Positions 17,546-26,352 of a DNA stretch of 64,000 nucleotides are shown here, piece after piece (the first letter of the stretch is position 1; every line of letters starts with the position of its first letter). Made by a program: the position numbers and the translations under genes. Source of the DNA: CAG-964 sp902789345 (GTDB taxonomy: Bacteria; Bacillota; Clostridia; Oscillospirales; Acutalibacteraceae); assembly GCA_052117325.1 (NCBI GenBank), contig JBQKJJ010000001.1; one strand, 5' to 3'. The notes below the pieces were generated by a model. The model was not told where the DNA came from. It saw nothing but the letters and a program-made list of their open reading frames with translations, and searched no databases.

Positions 17546-18005
17546 AGTTATTTATATGTTCCTTTAAGTGTTGATTTATTATTTTCTCAAAGGCTTGTAT
17601 AAAATTTGAGGTATCCTGTTTACTGCGCTTTGACGGCCCTTTTAGGTGATGTTTGGCAGAGCTGTTTCGTACTTTTTTTGTAACATATCTTGAGTATAAA
17701 AGACCTTCAATATTGTCATTTGTAAATATTAAACCGTTTTGGTTTAAACAGTAGCATTTTTTACTTAGTGCCATTGCCGCCACACCATAGTCTTGAGTAA
17801 TAACAACATCATAGGGCTTGCATTTATTTACAAGTGCAAAATCCACAGCGTCAGCCCCGGCACCAATAGTTATAACCTGTCCGTAGTCAGAGGTAATTAT
17901 ATGGTTTGTATCGCACATAATTATAAGCTTTAGCTTGTAGCGTTTGCACAGGCTTTCAGTTTCCTTTACTACCGGGCAACCGTCCGCATCTATAAAAACT
18001 GTCAT
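17544..18005 (-). CDS. YaiI/YqxD family protein (UPF0178, DUF188)
   Basis: 153 residues of the UPF0178 family, a PIN-like fold of unknown biological role. Family landmarks are FIDADGCPVVKET at the N-terminus, GADAVDFALVNK, DVVITQDYGVAAMAL and KGPSKRS near the C-terminus. The conserved aspartates (DADGCP, DAVDF, TQDYG) form the acidic cluster typical of PIN-like nucleases, but nuclease activity is not established for the family. It lies 18 bases downstream of the FkbM-like gene and is probably cotranscribed. Confidence 0.9.
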   Translation of the reverse strand: MTVFIDADGCPVVKETESLCKRYKLKLIIMCDTNHIITSDYGQVITIGAGADAVDFALVNKCKPYDVVITQDYGVAAMALSKKCYCLNQNGLIFTNDNIEGLLYSRYVTKKVRNSSAKHHLKGPSKRSKQDTSNFIQAFEKIINQHLKEHINN

Positions 18006-18023
18006 ATTGTTTTCCTGCTTTCT

Positions 18024-19073
18024 TTATACACAGTAGAGGTTAGTATCCCACAGCGGAATATACGGGTGGTGCCTGAGGTAAAAGCGGTATTCCGGATTAA
18101 TAGCGTTTACAATAAGCATTAATTCAAATAAATCCTCAAAGGTGTGGTAGGCCGCAATATTCATTTTAGGCTTATATTTAGATATAGTTTTTATACCGCC
18201 TGCCAATGCCTGTTTTTCTGCTCCCTCTACATCCATTTTAATATATGTAGGGGTAATTTCATTGCACAGTGTGTCAATACAGGTAGCTTCTAAAGGCGTG
18301 CCGTTGTTGCCTATTGTGGAGTTTCTGCCGCCCTTGTTATCAAAATAGAGGGTAGTATCGTTTTTCCAAATGGTTTTTTGGTAGGCTGTAACATTAGGCT
18401 TGTCATTAATATATAGACACAGCTTTTTATATGTTTTAGGGTCAGGTTCAAGAGCAACAGCTCGATTAAACCCTCCGGCTTTTTCAATAAGCTCCTGCAA
18501 TGTGTCGCCCCTGTATGCACCTAGGTCCATGTAATTTTCCGTTGGCGACAGCTTTAGCACATTGTCAAAAATTTCGTCTTTCGTGTCGGTGCAGTCCCAT
18601 AAGTATTTTAATCTGCCGGTGTAGTAGAATTTTACAGCGTTCTCAAATACTGCTTTTGAACGGTTATCGCTTAAAAGAGAATACGCTGTTTCTATTTTTT
18701 CAGCGTTGGCGTGTAGAAAATCATCGTCAAAAATATTGCTGCCAAATACAGGTACATTAGGCACCACAATCTCGTATGAGTTTTCTAATGCCCTTATATG
18801 ATTGATAACATCAGGCACTTGCGTGCCAAAGGCAATGGCAATAATAAAGTCGTTAAGAGTTTCTTTAAAATAGCTTAGCTTTTGCACAGTAAAGCCGTTG
18901 TAGCTTTGTCCCCGTACAAAGCTGTCGCTTGCCATTACACCGCTGCATTTTATGCCATAGTGTTTAAACAGCTTTAAAACCTTGTCTGCACCATTGCCCA
19001 TTCCATAAATTATAATAGGCTTGTCTGTATTTTTTAAGTATTTCCATATATTATCTTCAGTAAAGTAATTCAT
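18024..19073 (-). CDS. FkbM-family SAM methyltransferase with N-terminal Rossmann-like domain
   Basis: 349 residues. The N-terminal part (about 1-150) has a nucleotide-binding look (IIIYGMGNGADKVLKLFKHY). The C-terminal part is an FkbM methyltransferase: NYMDLGAYRGDTLQELIE (SAM motif I), VALEPDPKTYKKL and the family motif YIKMDVEGAEKQALAGG. FkbM proteins methylate hydroxyls of sugars or antibiotics; the substrate here is unknown and no polysaccharide cluster adjoins. The start is set at MNYFTEDN, 13 bases after the expected transcription start; longer starts would precede the promoter. Confidence 0.85.
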   Translation of the reverse strand: MNYFTEDNIWKYLKNTDKPIIIYGMGNGADKVLKLFKHYGIKCSGVMASDSFVRGQSYNGFTVQKLSYFKETLNDFIIAIAFGTQVPDVINHIRALENSYEIVVPNVPVFGSNIFDDDFLHANAEKIETAYSLLSDNRSKAVFENAVKFYYTGRLKYLWDCTDTKDEIFDNVLKLSPTENYMDLGAYRGDTLQELIEKAGGFNRAVALEPDPKTYKKLCLYINDKPNVTAYQKTIWKNDTTLYFDNKGGRNSTIGNNGTPLEATCIDTLCNEITPTYIKMDVEGAEKQALAGGIKTISKYKPKMNIAAYHTFEDLFELMLIVNAINPEYRFYLRHHPYIPLWDTNLYCV

Positions 19074-19092
19074 TTTGTTCACCCTAATGTAT

Positions 19093-19121
19093 ATAATACT
19101 ATATATTGCATACACCGTCAA
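19093..19121 (-). promoter_or_regulatory. Promoter of the FkbM-yaiI unit
   Basis: Minus strand TTGACG (19116-19121), 17 bases, TATTAT (19093-19098). Confidence 0.7.
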
Positions 19122-19322
19122 ATGGCTGTAGATGTAGGACATATGCACAATTATTGCATAAATATTATTAAAATTTGTACTATTTATAAATTTATTGTAA
19201 CTGTCATATTTTCACCCGCAAAATCAAAAAATACACTTGATATTTTTTAGGATTTAATGTATTATTTACTTTGTAAAGTTAATATTTTGTGTTAAATTGT
19301 TTAATTTGGAGGATTGACAAAA

Positions 19323-19880
19323 ATGAAGAAAACAGCAATATTAGTTGCTATTATGCTTGTGGTAATTTCTGTTACCTTTGCAGGCTGCGGTAATGACCAA
19401 AAGTCCGAGGCTACGGAGCCTTCTGCAACCCCAATAGCTACAGTTGCACCAACAGCAGCACCAACAAGCGCAACAAAGCCAACACAGGCTACACAGGCTA
19501 CACAAGCCACACAGGCTACACAGGCAGCTACATTCCAGGTAAATATCGCTACAAACCCATCAGCTACTTCACCTACACAGGCAGCTACAGACGCTAACGG
19601 CAACCCTGTTGCAGCTACAGAGGTACCTACAGCTTCACCAAACGCTTCTCCTGCATTAGGCGAGCCTGATTCTAACGGCAATTACACAGTTACGGGTACA
19701 GTTACAGGTCACGGCGGCTCCACAGTTGTAATTATGGTTGGTGACGGCAGTGAGTATGAGTTTAACTATTCCGGTACAGGTCTAACTTACAGTGACATTG
19801 CCGAGGGCCAAACAGTTACTATAGTATCAGACGGTGACCCAAGCGGTGCAGGCGTACCAAATGCCGTTTCAATTTCATAA
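19323..19880 (+). CDS. Lipoprotein with Thr/Ala/Gln repeat linker
   Basis: 185 residues. A lipoprotein signal ends in the lipobox TFAGC, so the protein should be anchored on the outer face of the membrane. A low-complexity Thr/Ala/Pro linker follows with five TQA units (coded by 9-bp repeats near 19480-19520). The C-terminal domain of about 65 residues (YTVTGTVTGHGGSTVVIMVG) has a beta-rich OB-fold look and ends VSIS. ATG at 19323 has GGAGG 10 bases upstream; TTG at 19314 is an alternative. The function is not recognised. Confidence 0.8.
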   Translation: MKKTAILVAIMLVVISVTFAGCGNDQKSEATEPSATPIATVAPTAAPTSATKPTQATQATQATQATQAATFQVNIATNPSATSPTQAATDANGNPVAATEVPTASPNASPALGEPDSNGNYTVTGTVTGHGGSTVVIMVGDGSEYEFNYSGTGLTYSDIAEGQTVTIVSDGDPSGAGVPNAVSIS

Positions 19881-19983
19881 TTGTTACTGTGTTTACCGAT
19901 GATGCTCTATAGTTTGATAGGGTATATAAATACATATGAGTGGTAACAGTTTAACTGTTAGACAAACATTATAGGTGATGCAT

Positions 19984-20229
19984 TTGAAAAAGAAAACAAT
20001 GTCAAAAAGTAAAAAGCTAATTTTATATGCAGCAATGTTAGTTGTAGGATTGCTGGCGTTTATTCTTGAACTATTTGTATTTCAAAAGCCGGACGGAATT
20101 TTAGGACTTATTATTTGCATTATCAGTATTTTAATGATATTGATTAGTGTTGTGAAATTGTGTTCGCTCAGTTCTGAGTTTGAGGACAGCTTTTTGGCGG
20201 CATTGGATATTTTCTTTTGGCTGCCGTAA
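19984..20229 (+). CDS. Small two-helix membrane protein, unknown function
   Basis: 81 residues. A Lys-rich N-terminus (KKKTMSKSKK) precedes two hydrophobic helices (LILYAAMLVVGLLAFILELF and ILGLIICIISILMILISVVK) and a short acidic tail. TTG at 19984 is chosen for its AGGTGA site 5 bases upstream; in-frame GTG 19975 and ATG 19978 overlap that site. No family is recognised. It is separated from the lipoprotein by about 100 bases and may be cotranscribed. Confidence 0.6.
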   Translation: MKKKTMSKSKKLILYAAMLVVGLLAFILELFVFQKPDGILGLIICIISILMILISVVKLCSLSSEFEDSFLAALDIFFWLP

Positions 20230-20345
20230 GTGGATTACGCTGGGTTTGGCAATATAGCACAGTGAAGGTTGCTTTGTGCTTTGCCACTTTGAGTAGTGTC
20301 CGTAAGGACGGCAGTAAAAAATTAAGTGAACAGTTAAAATGATAT

Positions 20346-20393
20346 ACACCCCTAAAGCGGTTTTGGTTTTAACCATAGTTGCTTTAGGGGTGT
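20346..20393. terminator. Strong hairpin between convergent genes
   Basis: A 13-bp perfect stem, ACACCCCTAAAGC with GCTTTAGGGGTGT. It could end transcription from both sides. The T-content downstream on the plus strand is interrupted (TGTGTTGTTT). Confidence 0.65.
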
Positions 20394-20513
20394 TGTGTTG
20401 TTTAGCTGTTCACCTTTTGTCATTATAATGTGATTATTAGGAAATTAATTATTTTAGATTAAGCAAGTGCAGCCATAATGTTTTCGCACGGAATTAGTTA
20501 TTATAGTATCTGA

Positions 20514-21443
20514 TTAAATAACCCAGTCCCAGTACTCGTTATTTTTAAGCTGGCTTGGACTTGGGCTGTACTCCAACTGAGGGTTTTTAACGCTTACTTT
20601 CATTCCGGCTGATACCGAGTTTACAATAAATGCGTTGCCTCCTATGGTTGCACCGTCGCCAATAACTGTTTCTCCTCCTAGTACAGAGGTGCCTGAGTAT
20701 ATGGTAACATTGTTTCCTATAGTAGGGTGTCGCTTTACACCCTTTAGCTGCTGACCTTTTCTTGTAGACAAACCGCCCAAGGTAACACCCTGGTATATTT
20801 TAACATTGTCGCCTATTACGGTGGTTTCGCCTATTACCACTCCTGTGCCGTGGTCGATAAAGAAATGCTTGCCTATAGTAGCGCCCGGGTGTATGTCAAT
20901 GCCTGTTGCACTGTGGGCGTATTCGGAAATAATTCTCGGTATCATAGGCACATTCATAATAAAAAGCTCGTGCGCAATTCTGTAAACTGTAATTGCGAAC
21001 ACACCCGGGTAACAGAATATTATTTCGTCTGTACTGTATGCAGCCGGGTCGCCGTCATATGCGGCTTGAATGTCAGTTGCCAAATATTCACGAATAGTAG
21101 GTATCTTTTGGATAAAATTATTTACAATCTCGTCTGCTGCTGCCAAAATTTCTGAACGCTCACATTCCGCACAATTTTCATTGTTGCCAAGGGCTTTGGC
21201 CACTTGTTTTTTTAGGTTATACTGTATAAACTCAAGTCGTTCACCCAAAAGGTATCTAATGTATTCCGAACGAACCTTGTTTTTATCAAAAAAGCCCGGA
21301 AACAGCAGTCTGCGAAGTTCCTCCACAATTTTAATAAGTGTGTCTTTATTTACAATATTGTCCTCATCTATTCTGCAAATCAAGTCGTGCTTTTTGTAGC
21401 TTTCTAAAATGGTATTAACTGTATTTTCAGTATTGTTACTCAT
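20514..21443 (-). CDS. cysE: Serine O-acetyltransferase
   Basis: 309 residues. The enzyme makes O-acetylserine from serine and acetyl-CoA for cysteine synthesis. A helical N-terminal region (about 1-180) is followed by left-handed beta-helix hexapeptide repeats: GIDIHPGATIGKHFFIDHGT, VVIGETTVIGDNVKIYQGVT and LGGLSTRKG. The catalytic His/Asp region (IDHGTG) and the LGGLSTRKG loop are intact. It resembles the longer EpsC-type enzymes. It stands alone on the minus strand, and no cysK is adjacent. Confidence 0.93.
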   Translation of the reverse strand: MSNNTENTVNTILESYKKHDLICRIDEDNIVNKDTLIKIVEELRRLLFPGFFDKNKVRSEYIRYLLGERLEFIQYNLKKQVAKALGNNENCAECERSEILAAADEIVNNFIQKIPTIREYLATDIQAAYDGDPAAYSTDEIIFCYPGVFAITVYRIAHELFIMNVPMIPRIISEYAHSATGIDIHPGATIGKHFFIDHGTGVVIGETTVIGDNVKIYQGVTLGGLSTRKGQQLKGVKRHPTIGNNVTIYSGTSVLGGETVIGDGATIGGNAFIVNSVSAGMKVSVKNPQLEYSPSPSQLKNNEYWDWVI

Positions 21444-21609
21444 ATTTGCCTATCCTTTCATAAGAGGGATTATATATTAAATGTTGGTTTGTTCTATAGT
21501 ATTTAACATATCAAAACATTGTTAAAATAACCACCATACTTAATATTATAAACTATCTTTAGTTTTCGTCAATATTTCTTTTAGGTTTTTAGTTATAGGC
21601 GTATTTACC

Positions 21610-21638
21610 TTGACAAAATGTGTCTGATTGTGTATTAT
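21610..21638 (+). promoter_or_regulatory. Promoter of nadA
   Basis: TTGACA (21610-21615), 17 bases, TATTAT (21633-21638). The predicted start near 21645 leaves a leader of about 285 bases. Confidence 0.75.
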
Positions 21639-21644
21639 AAAATA

Positions 21645-21930
21645 TATCAAATGCATAGGAATTAGCGCATCTTACGGTTTAGTGGGTGCGGCTGTCTATG
21701 TTATTTTTTATGTTTTCTGCAAGGAAATTTGTAAGGTTTTAACGCTTGGCCGACGCTGTTTTGCAGTGTCGGTATCTTTTTAACGGGCCGGTTAAACGGC
21801 GCTATAGGCGTTAAAGCATAAGGGTATTAACATTCTGTTTATTGCGGCTTTAGTGTAGGCACAGTTTATTTGTGCGGCTTTGCCCTTTGCTGCAAATGGT
21901 TTAAGACACAAAAGGAGATTGGTTAGAACT
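21645..21930 (+). promoter_or_regulatory. Structured nadA leader of unknown class
   Basis: The leader begins with a two-tier hairpin: CATAG with CTATG enclosing GCGCATC with GGTGCG (about 21654-21700). A hairpin GCCGACGCTG-TTTT-GCAGTGTCGG (about 21749-21773) follows with TATCTTTTTA, which looks like an attenuator. A GC-rich stretch, GGGCCGGTTAAACGGCGC, lies beyond it. The layout resembles an aptamer plus terminator, but I cannot assign it to a known class. Confidence 0.45.
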
Positions 21931-22845
21931 ATGAATATGTATGAGCTACAGCAGGAGATTATTCGCTTAAAAAAGGAAAAAGACATTTGTATTTTGGCAC
22001 ACAGCTACCAGGCAAGAGAGATTGTAGAGGTTGCTGATTTTACAGGCGATTCTTTTCAGCTAAGCGTTATGGCAGAAAAAGCGCCAAATAAAAATGTTAT
22101 TATGTGCGGCGTTCGCTTTATGGCTGAAACGGTAAAGCTGCTTTCACCTGAAAAGACTGTATATCTTGCAAATCCTATAGCAGGCTGTCCTATGGCAGAG
22201 CAAATGGATAAGGAGCTTATAGAGGGTGTAAAGGAGAAATACCCTGATTATACAGTTGTAGCTTATATAAATACTACAACAGACCTAAAAACAGTCTGTG
22301 ATGTTTGTGTAACCTCATCATCAGCTGTTAAAATTGTTAAGAAGCTACCACAGAAGAATATACTTTTCATACCTGACTGTAACTTGGGAGATTATGTTTC
22401 AAAGCAGGTTCCGGAAAAGAACTTTAAACTGCTTAGCGGCGGTTGTCCTATTCATGCCAGAGTATCTGCAAGAGATGCTAAAAAGGCAAGAGAAATGTAT
22501 CCAAACGCAGAAATTTTAGTTCACCCTGAGTGTACACCGGATGTTGTTGCGCTTGCTGATTTTGTAGGTTCTACATCTGCAATTATGAATTACGCAAAGC
22601 AATCGGATAAAAAGGAATTTGTTATCGGAACAGAAATAAGCATTGCAGAACATTTGTCATATGAATGTCCTGACAAGCGTTTCTACACTCTGTCAAAAAA
22701 TCTTATCTGCCCAAATATGAAGTCTACTACACTTGTAGATGTATACAACACTGTTGTAGGTACAGGCGGAGAAGAAATTGTACTTGATGAAGATACTATG
22801 GTTAAGGCCAGAAAATGTATTGATAAAATGATAGAGCTTGGCTAA
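21931..22845 (+). CDS. nadA: Quinolinate synthase
   Basis: 304 residues. It condenses iminoaspartate with dihydroxyacetone phosphate to quinolinate for NAD synthesis, using a [4Fe-4S] cluster. Expected features are present: ILAHSYQAREI near the N-terminus, the cysteines in IMCGVRFMAET, LSGGCPIHARV and NLICPNMKSTTL, and HPECTPDVV. ATG at 21931 has AAGGAGA about 12 bases upstream. nadB and nadC, often adjacent in Clostridia, are not present in this window. Confidence 0.95.
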   Translation: MNMYELQQEIIRLKKEKDICILAHSYQAREIVEVADFTGDSFQLSVMAEKAPNKNVIMCGVRFMAETVKLLSPEKTVYLANPIAGCPMAEQMDKELIEGVKEKYPDYTVVAYINTTTDLKTVCDVCVTSSSAVKIVKKLPQKNILFIPDCNLGDYVSKQVPEKNFKLLSGGCPIHARVSARDAKKAREMYPNAEILVHPECTPDVVALADFVGSTSAIMNYAKQSDKKEFVIGTEISIAEHLSYECPDKRFYTLSKNLICPNMKSTTLVDVYNTVVGTGGEEIVLDEDTMVKARKCIDKMIELG

Positions 22846-22853
22846 TCTTATAA

Positions 22854-22888
22854 ACAAAAAGGGTTCGGTATTGTGCCGAGCCCTTTTT
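22854..22888 (+). terminator. Terminator of nadA
   Basis: AAAAAGGGTTCGG pairs with CCGAGCCCTTTTT. Confidence 0.9.
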
Positions 22889-23028
22889 ATATGTTGTGGG
22901 TAGTTTTACTTTTTATTGCCATTATAACCTACAAAAGCATAAACAAAAGCGCAGCAGCTATTTGCCACTACGCTTCTAAATCTAACTTTTGGGCACCACA
23001 ATGCCAGGCTTTAGTTATTTATATAATA

Positions 23029-24042
23029 TTACAGCTTAATGCCAAACTCTTCAATTTTCGGTATTAAACCAATGCGTGGCTTGTCAGGGTCAGGCAGCTG
23101 TGGAAAGTCATATGCAGGGTAGTCGTTACCCTCTACTATGGCAGGGCCGTTTGGTGTAAGGCACACATCCCAGCCTACATATCTAAACTCAGGTATAACC
23201 ATAGCGGCTTTCTTAACCATTTCTTTAACCTCATCCATAAACGGAAGTTTATAGCCTACGAATTTAATACCTGTAGCCGGGTGAGCGTCATAATTAACCA
23301 GTGCAGAAGTGTGGCCCTGACCGATAATTTCGCCCTTATCAAGGTCAAAGTGGCAGGCAAGTCCGCCATTTTCAAGGTTGTCAACAAAACCGCCGTTGTT
23401 GCCCATTTTAAATACGGCATATAAAATATTCGCCTGTCCGTTATTTACCAGTGTTACCACACGCAGGCAGTTTAAGGAATTTGGATATATTTTTGCAGCC
23501 TGTGGGTGCTGTACTATAACCTCTTCAATAACACCAAAGTTTTTGTCAGGGTTAGTTATATAATCCCACAGAGCTTTTGTGTCGGTAAAGTCTGCAACCT
23601 TTATTTTCTCTATTCCCTTACCGCTTTCGCCTATATACGGCTTTGCAAAGAAATATTCCTTGCCCTGTACAAACTTCTCAAAGCGTGGGTAATCAATTTT
23701 TGCTATATCTAAAATTTCTCTGCCCATAAACTCTGCAAATTTTTCATCAAACAAGTTCTTTTCATCAAATATATGTGAAAATCTAAGGTCGTTAAGGGTG
23801 GTTACCAGCTTTTTGTTTTTCATTCGGGTTAGGTATGTTTTTCTTTCTTTGGCGTTCATATTGTAAAATTCAAAGATTATATAGTCGTTATAGCCGGCGC
23901 CGTACTTTAGTGTGCAGCCTATCATATCAAAAAACAGACCAACCTTGTTTTTGCCGGTTTTTTCGTGAATAATGTCGATTTTCTCAAACATCTTTTTGAA
24001 TTTTGCTCCGCCTAAAACTCTTGCAACATACTTTATGTTCAT
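23029..24042 (-). CDS. Sugar-transfer-associated ATP-grasp protein
   Basis: 337 residues resembling the sugar-transfer-associated ATP-grasp family. The ATP-grasp core is suggested by FFAKPYIGESGKGIEKIKV (ATP-binding lysine and glycine loop), VIEEVIVQHP (nucleotide-gripping strand), SLNCLRVVTLV and the metal-binding end WDVCLTPNGPAIVEGNDYPA. Such enzymes join a carboxylate to an amine or similar nucleophile. GAGGGAG lies before the ATG. It sits 130 bases downstream of an EctB-like aminotransferase on the same strand, with a hairpin between them. A linked role is plausible but not proved. Confidence 0.8.
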   Translation of the reverse strand: MNIKYVARVLGGAKFKKMFEKIDIIHEKTGKNKVGLFFDMIGCTLKYGAGYNDYIIFEFYNMNAKERKTYLTRMKNKKLVTTLNDLRFSHIFDEKNLFDEKFAEFMGREILDIAKIDYPRFEKFVQGKEYFFAKPYIGESGKGIEKIKVADFTDTKALWDYITNPDKNFGVIEEVIVQHPQAAKIYPNSLNCLRVVTLVNNGQANILYAVFKMGNNGGFVDNLENGGLACHFDLDKGEIIGQGHTSALVNYDAHPATGIKFVGYKLPFMDEVKEMVKKAAMVIPEFRYVGWDVCLTPNGPAIVEGNDYPAYDFPQLPDPDKPRIGLIPKIEEFGIKL

Positions 24043-24068
24043 ATGAAATAATCTCCCTCTAATTAAAT

Positions 24069-24093
24069 AAGGCAGAGTGTTAAGCTCTGCCTT
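24069..24093 (-). terminator. Intercistronic hairpin between ectB-like and ATP-grasp genes
   Basis: AAGGCAGAG pairs with CTCTGCCTT around TGTTAAG. On the minus strand it is followed by TTATTTAATT, a weak T-run, so it may be a partial terminator or processing site. Confidence 0.5.
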
Positions 24094-24172
24094 TAATTTT
24101 TTAAGTTTACTGTCATTAAGCCCTTTGTTAATAGCCGATTACCGGTGTAAAAGAGCTTAAAATTCAGCATTC

Positions 24173-25438
24173 TTACTTTATTTCTGCCAAGCTTTCGGCA
24201 ATAGCCTTTTTAAGCTTTGTAAGTCCCTCAAGCAGAACCTCTTTTTCAATTACAAGAGGAGGCATTATCTTTACAACAGAATCCTTTCTGCCGGCACACT
24301 CAATAATCAGCCTGTTTTCAAAAGCCTTTGCGGTAACCAATTTACTGAAATTAGCTACAGGTATTTTTTCAAATTCAATACCCCAAATCATACCAATGCC
24401 TCTGTATTCCAAACGACTGTCAAGAGGAAGAATCTCTTTTTCGATAAAATTCTTTATAATTTCACCGCTGTCTTTTGCCTGCTGTTCAACATTTTCTTTA
24501 AGCATAAACTCCAGTCCTGCTTTAGCGGCAACAAAAGCAAGCTGGTTGCCACGGAAGGTACCGTTATGCTCACCCGGATTAAACTTGTCAAGCTCAGGCT
24601 TAAACAGTGTAAGTGCCAAAGGCAAACCATAACCGCCAATTGATTTTGACAGTACGAAAATATCAGGTTTAATACCGGCTCTTTCAAAAGAGAAATATGT
24701 GCCTGTTCTTGCACAGCCTACCTGAATATCATCGATCATAAGCAAAATGTCGTTATCATCACAGAATTTACGCAAACGCTGTAGGTACTCAACCTCAAAT
24801 ACCTGAATACCACCCTCAGCCTGTACAGTTTCTATAACTACAGCTGCCGGCTTTTCAATGGCAGAGTGGTCGTCGTCAAGCAATCTTTGCATATATTCTA
24901 TAGTGTCAAACTCCGGGTACATATAAGGAGCAGGAATATGTGTTACATCGTTTAGCTTAACGCCTGCGCCTTTTCTTGCGGCTTTGTCAGTAGTAAGGGA
25001 CAAAGCTCCCAATGTCATACCGTGGAAACAGCCCATAAGAGCAAAAACATTGCTTCTGCCTTTAACCTTTCTGGCAAGCTTCAGTCCTGCTTCAACAGCG
25101 TTTGTGCCTGTAGGGCCCGGGAACATAATTTTGTAGTCCAGTCCTCTTGGCTTCAGCACATTTTCTTCCATATAGTCAATAAAGTCACGCTTAGGAGATG
25201 TGTACATATCAAGAGCGTGCATAATGCCGTCGCTTTCTATATAGTCAATCAGCTTTGGCTTAATATAGTTGTTGTTGTGTCCGTAGTTTACGGCACCTGC
25301 GCCGCAAAAGAAGTCTATATATTCATTACCAAGTTCATCAAATAGCTTTGAACCCTTTGCCTTAGTAAAAACAGTAGGAAAGCGTCTGCAATATGAACGA
25401 ACTTCTGATTCATATTTTTCAAATGTTTGAGTATTCAA
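24173..25438 (-). CDS. EctB-like diaminobutyrate--2-oxoglutarate aminotransferase
   Basis: 421 residues, class-III PLP aminotransferase. EctB-like stretches include VFALMGCFHGMTLGALSLTT, MFPGPTGTNAVEAGLKLARK, the PLP lysine in FVLSKSIGGYGLPLAL, and NGTFRGNQLAFVAAKAGLE. EctB makes L-2,4-diaminobutyrate from aspartate semialdehyde, the first step to ectoine, but ectA and ectC are not nearby. Start TTG at 25438 (MNTQTFEKY) has AGAGGATG upstream; the upstream ATG has no site. A consensus promoter precedes it. The product may be diaminobutyrate or a related diamine for another compound. Confidence 0.85.
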   Translation of the reverse strand: MNTQTFEKYESEVRSYCRRFPTVFTKAKGSKLFDELGNEYIDFFCGAGAVNYGHNNNYIKPKLIDYIESDGIMHALDMYTSPKRDFIDYMEENVLKPRGLDYKIMFPGPTGTNAVEAGLKLARKVKGRSNVFALMGCFHGMTLGALSLTTDKAARKGAGVKLNDVTHIPAPYMYPEFDTIEYMQRLLDDDHSAIEKPAAVVIETVQAEGGIQVFEVEYLQRLRKFCDDNDILLMIDDIQVGCARTGTYFSFERAGIKPDIFVLSKSIGGYGLPLALTLFKPELDKFNPGEHNGTFRGNQLAFVAAKAGLEFMLKENVEQQAKDSGEIIKNFIEKEILPLDSRLEYRGIGMIWGIEFEKIPVANFSKLVTAKAFENRLIIECAGRKDSVVKIMPPLVIEKEVLLEGLTKLKKAIAESLAEIK

Positions 25439-25500
25439 AACTTCATCCTCTTTCTGCTTTGTTAAAGTAAAACCATACATAATACTTTCAATTATTAACG

Positions 25501-25529
25501 ATTTTACCCCTTATGAATTTGTTTGTCAA
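25501..25529 (-). promoter_or_regulatory. Promoter of the ectB-like gene
   Basis: Minus strand TTGACA (25524-25529), 17 bases, TAAAAT (25501-25506). Confidence 0.8.
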
Positions 25530-25750
25530 GCGATTGAAATTAATATCACATTTAGTACAAAAATGATAAATTTTACAATGTTTTTCCTTGCAAATTGCGG
25601 TGTGTTGTTGGCAAAAACTATGTCATTCTGAACATAAATAAGGCTGTCAATTTTGCAGCTGAATAACGGGGATTAAAATTATGCAAAATTACAGATTATT
25701 CATTCTTTCATAACAAAAACGGTGTATTCTATAATCGGGAGGCGATAGTA

Positions 25751-26125
25751 ATGTTTACTATAGAAGAAACTAACGATATGCTGGACGATATAGCTGACGC
25801 AATGCCATACGAGCTTTACAGAGAGCTAAGCGGCGGTATACTGCTTATGCCCCAGGCAAAGCTGCACCCAAAGGCGGTAGATAATGACCTATACATTCTG
25901 GGGGAGTATTGCACAAGCTCTATAGGCAGCTGTATAAAAATATATTATGGCTCTTTTTGCAAAATATACGGTAATTTACGGGCAGATTTATACAGAGAAC
26001 AGCTTAGGCGTGTGCTTGCACATGAGTTAAGGCATCATAATGAAAAGCTGGCAGGCAGTGTAGACTTAATTTTGTATGACCATAAACGAATTAACGAGTA
26101 TCTTAAAAGTAAGGGTAAGCTATAA
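25751..26125 (+). CDS. Small zincin-like metallopeptidase domain protein
   Basis: 124 residues. The sequence VLAHELRHHNEKLAG carries the HExxHH-type zinc motif of the small stand-alone zincin family found in many bacteria. The preceding helix (REQLRRVLAHE) and the N-terminal acidic segment fit that family. It is cytosolic, with no signal peptide. GGGAGGCG lies 7 bases before the ATG, and a TATAAT box about 20 bases upstream. The substrate is unknown. Confidence 0.8.
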   Translation: MFTIEETNDMLDDIADAMPYELYRELSGGILLMPQAKLHPKAVDNDLYILGEYCTSSIGSCIKIYYGSFCKIYGNLRADLYREQLRRVLAHELRHHNEKLAGSVDLILYDHKRINEYLKSKGKL

Positions 26126-26174
26126 TAAAATATTATATTGATTTTTTTAAAGCCATAAGCAAGATACAGTAGAA

Positions 26175-26291
26175 GTGCTTCAAGAAGAAAACGCCACAAA
26201 ACCTACAGAACAAGTTCTTAGCCCTAAGGTGACAGATACAAAGGCCGGTAATAAAGCAAGTAAAAAGAAAAAGGCTACAGTTAGAAAATAA
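26175..26291 (+). other. Possible degenerate Lys-rich coding tail
   Basis: An open stretch of 38 codons from GTG gives VLQEENATKPTEQVLSPKV followed by TDTKAGNKASKKKKATVRK. The composition looks like the tail of a real protein rather than noise. No ribosome site is visible and an in-frame stop lies 21 bases before base 26160. It may be the relic of a 3' gene end. Confidence 0.25.
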
Positions 26292-26312
26292 CTTAAAATA
26301 AAAAGTGAATTT

Positions 26313-26352
26313 GCAGCAGAGCGCAATATACAATTTGCCCTGCTGCTTTTTG
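26313..26352 (+). terminator. Terminator
   Basis: GCAGCAG-A-GCGCAA pairs with TTTGC-C-CTGCTGC and is followed by TTTTTG. Confidence 0.75.

Noticed and set aside
22873..23067. 64-codon frame after nadA
   Set aside because: Begins inside the nadA terminator stem and overlaps the end of the ATP-grasp gene.
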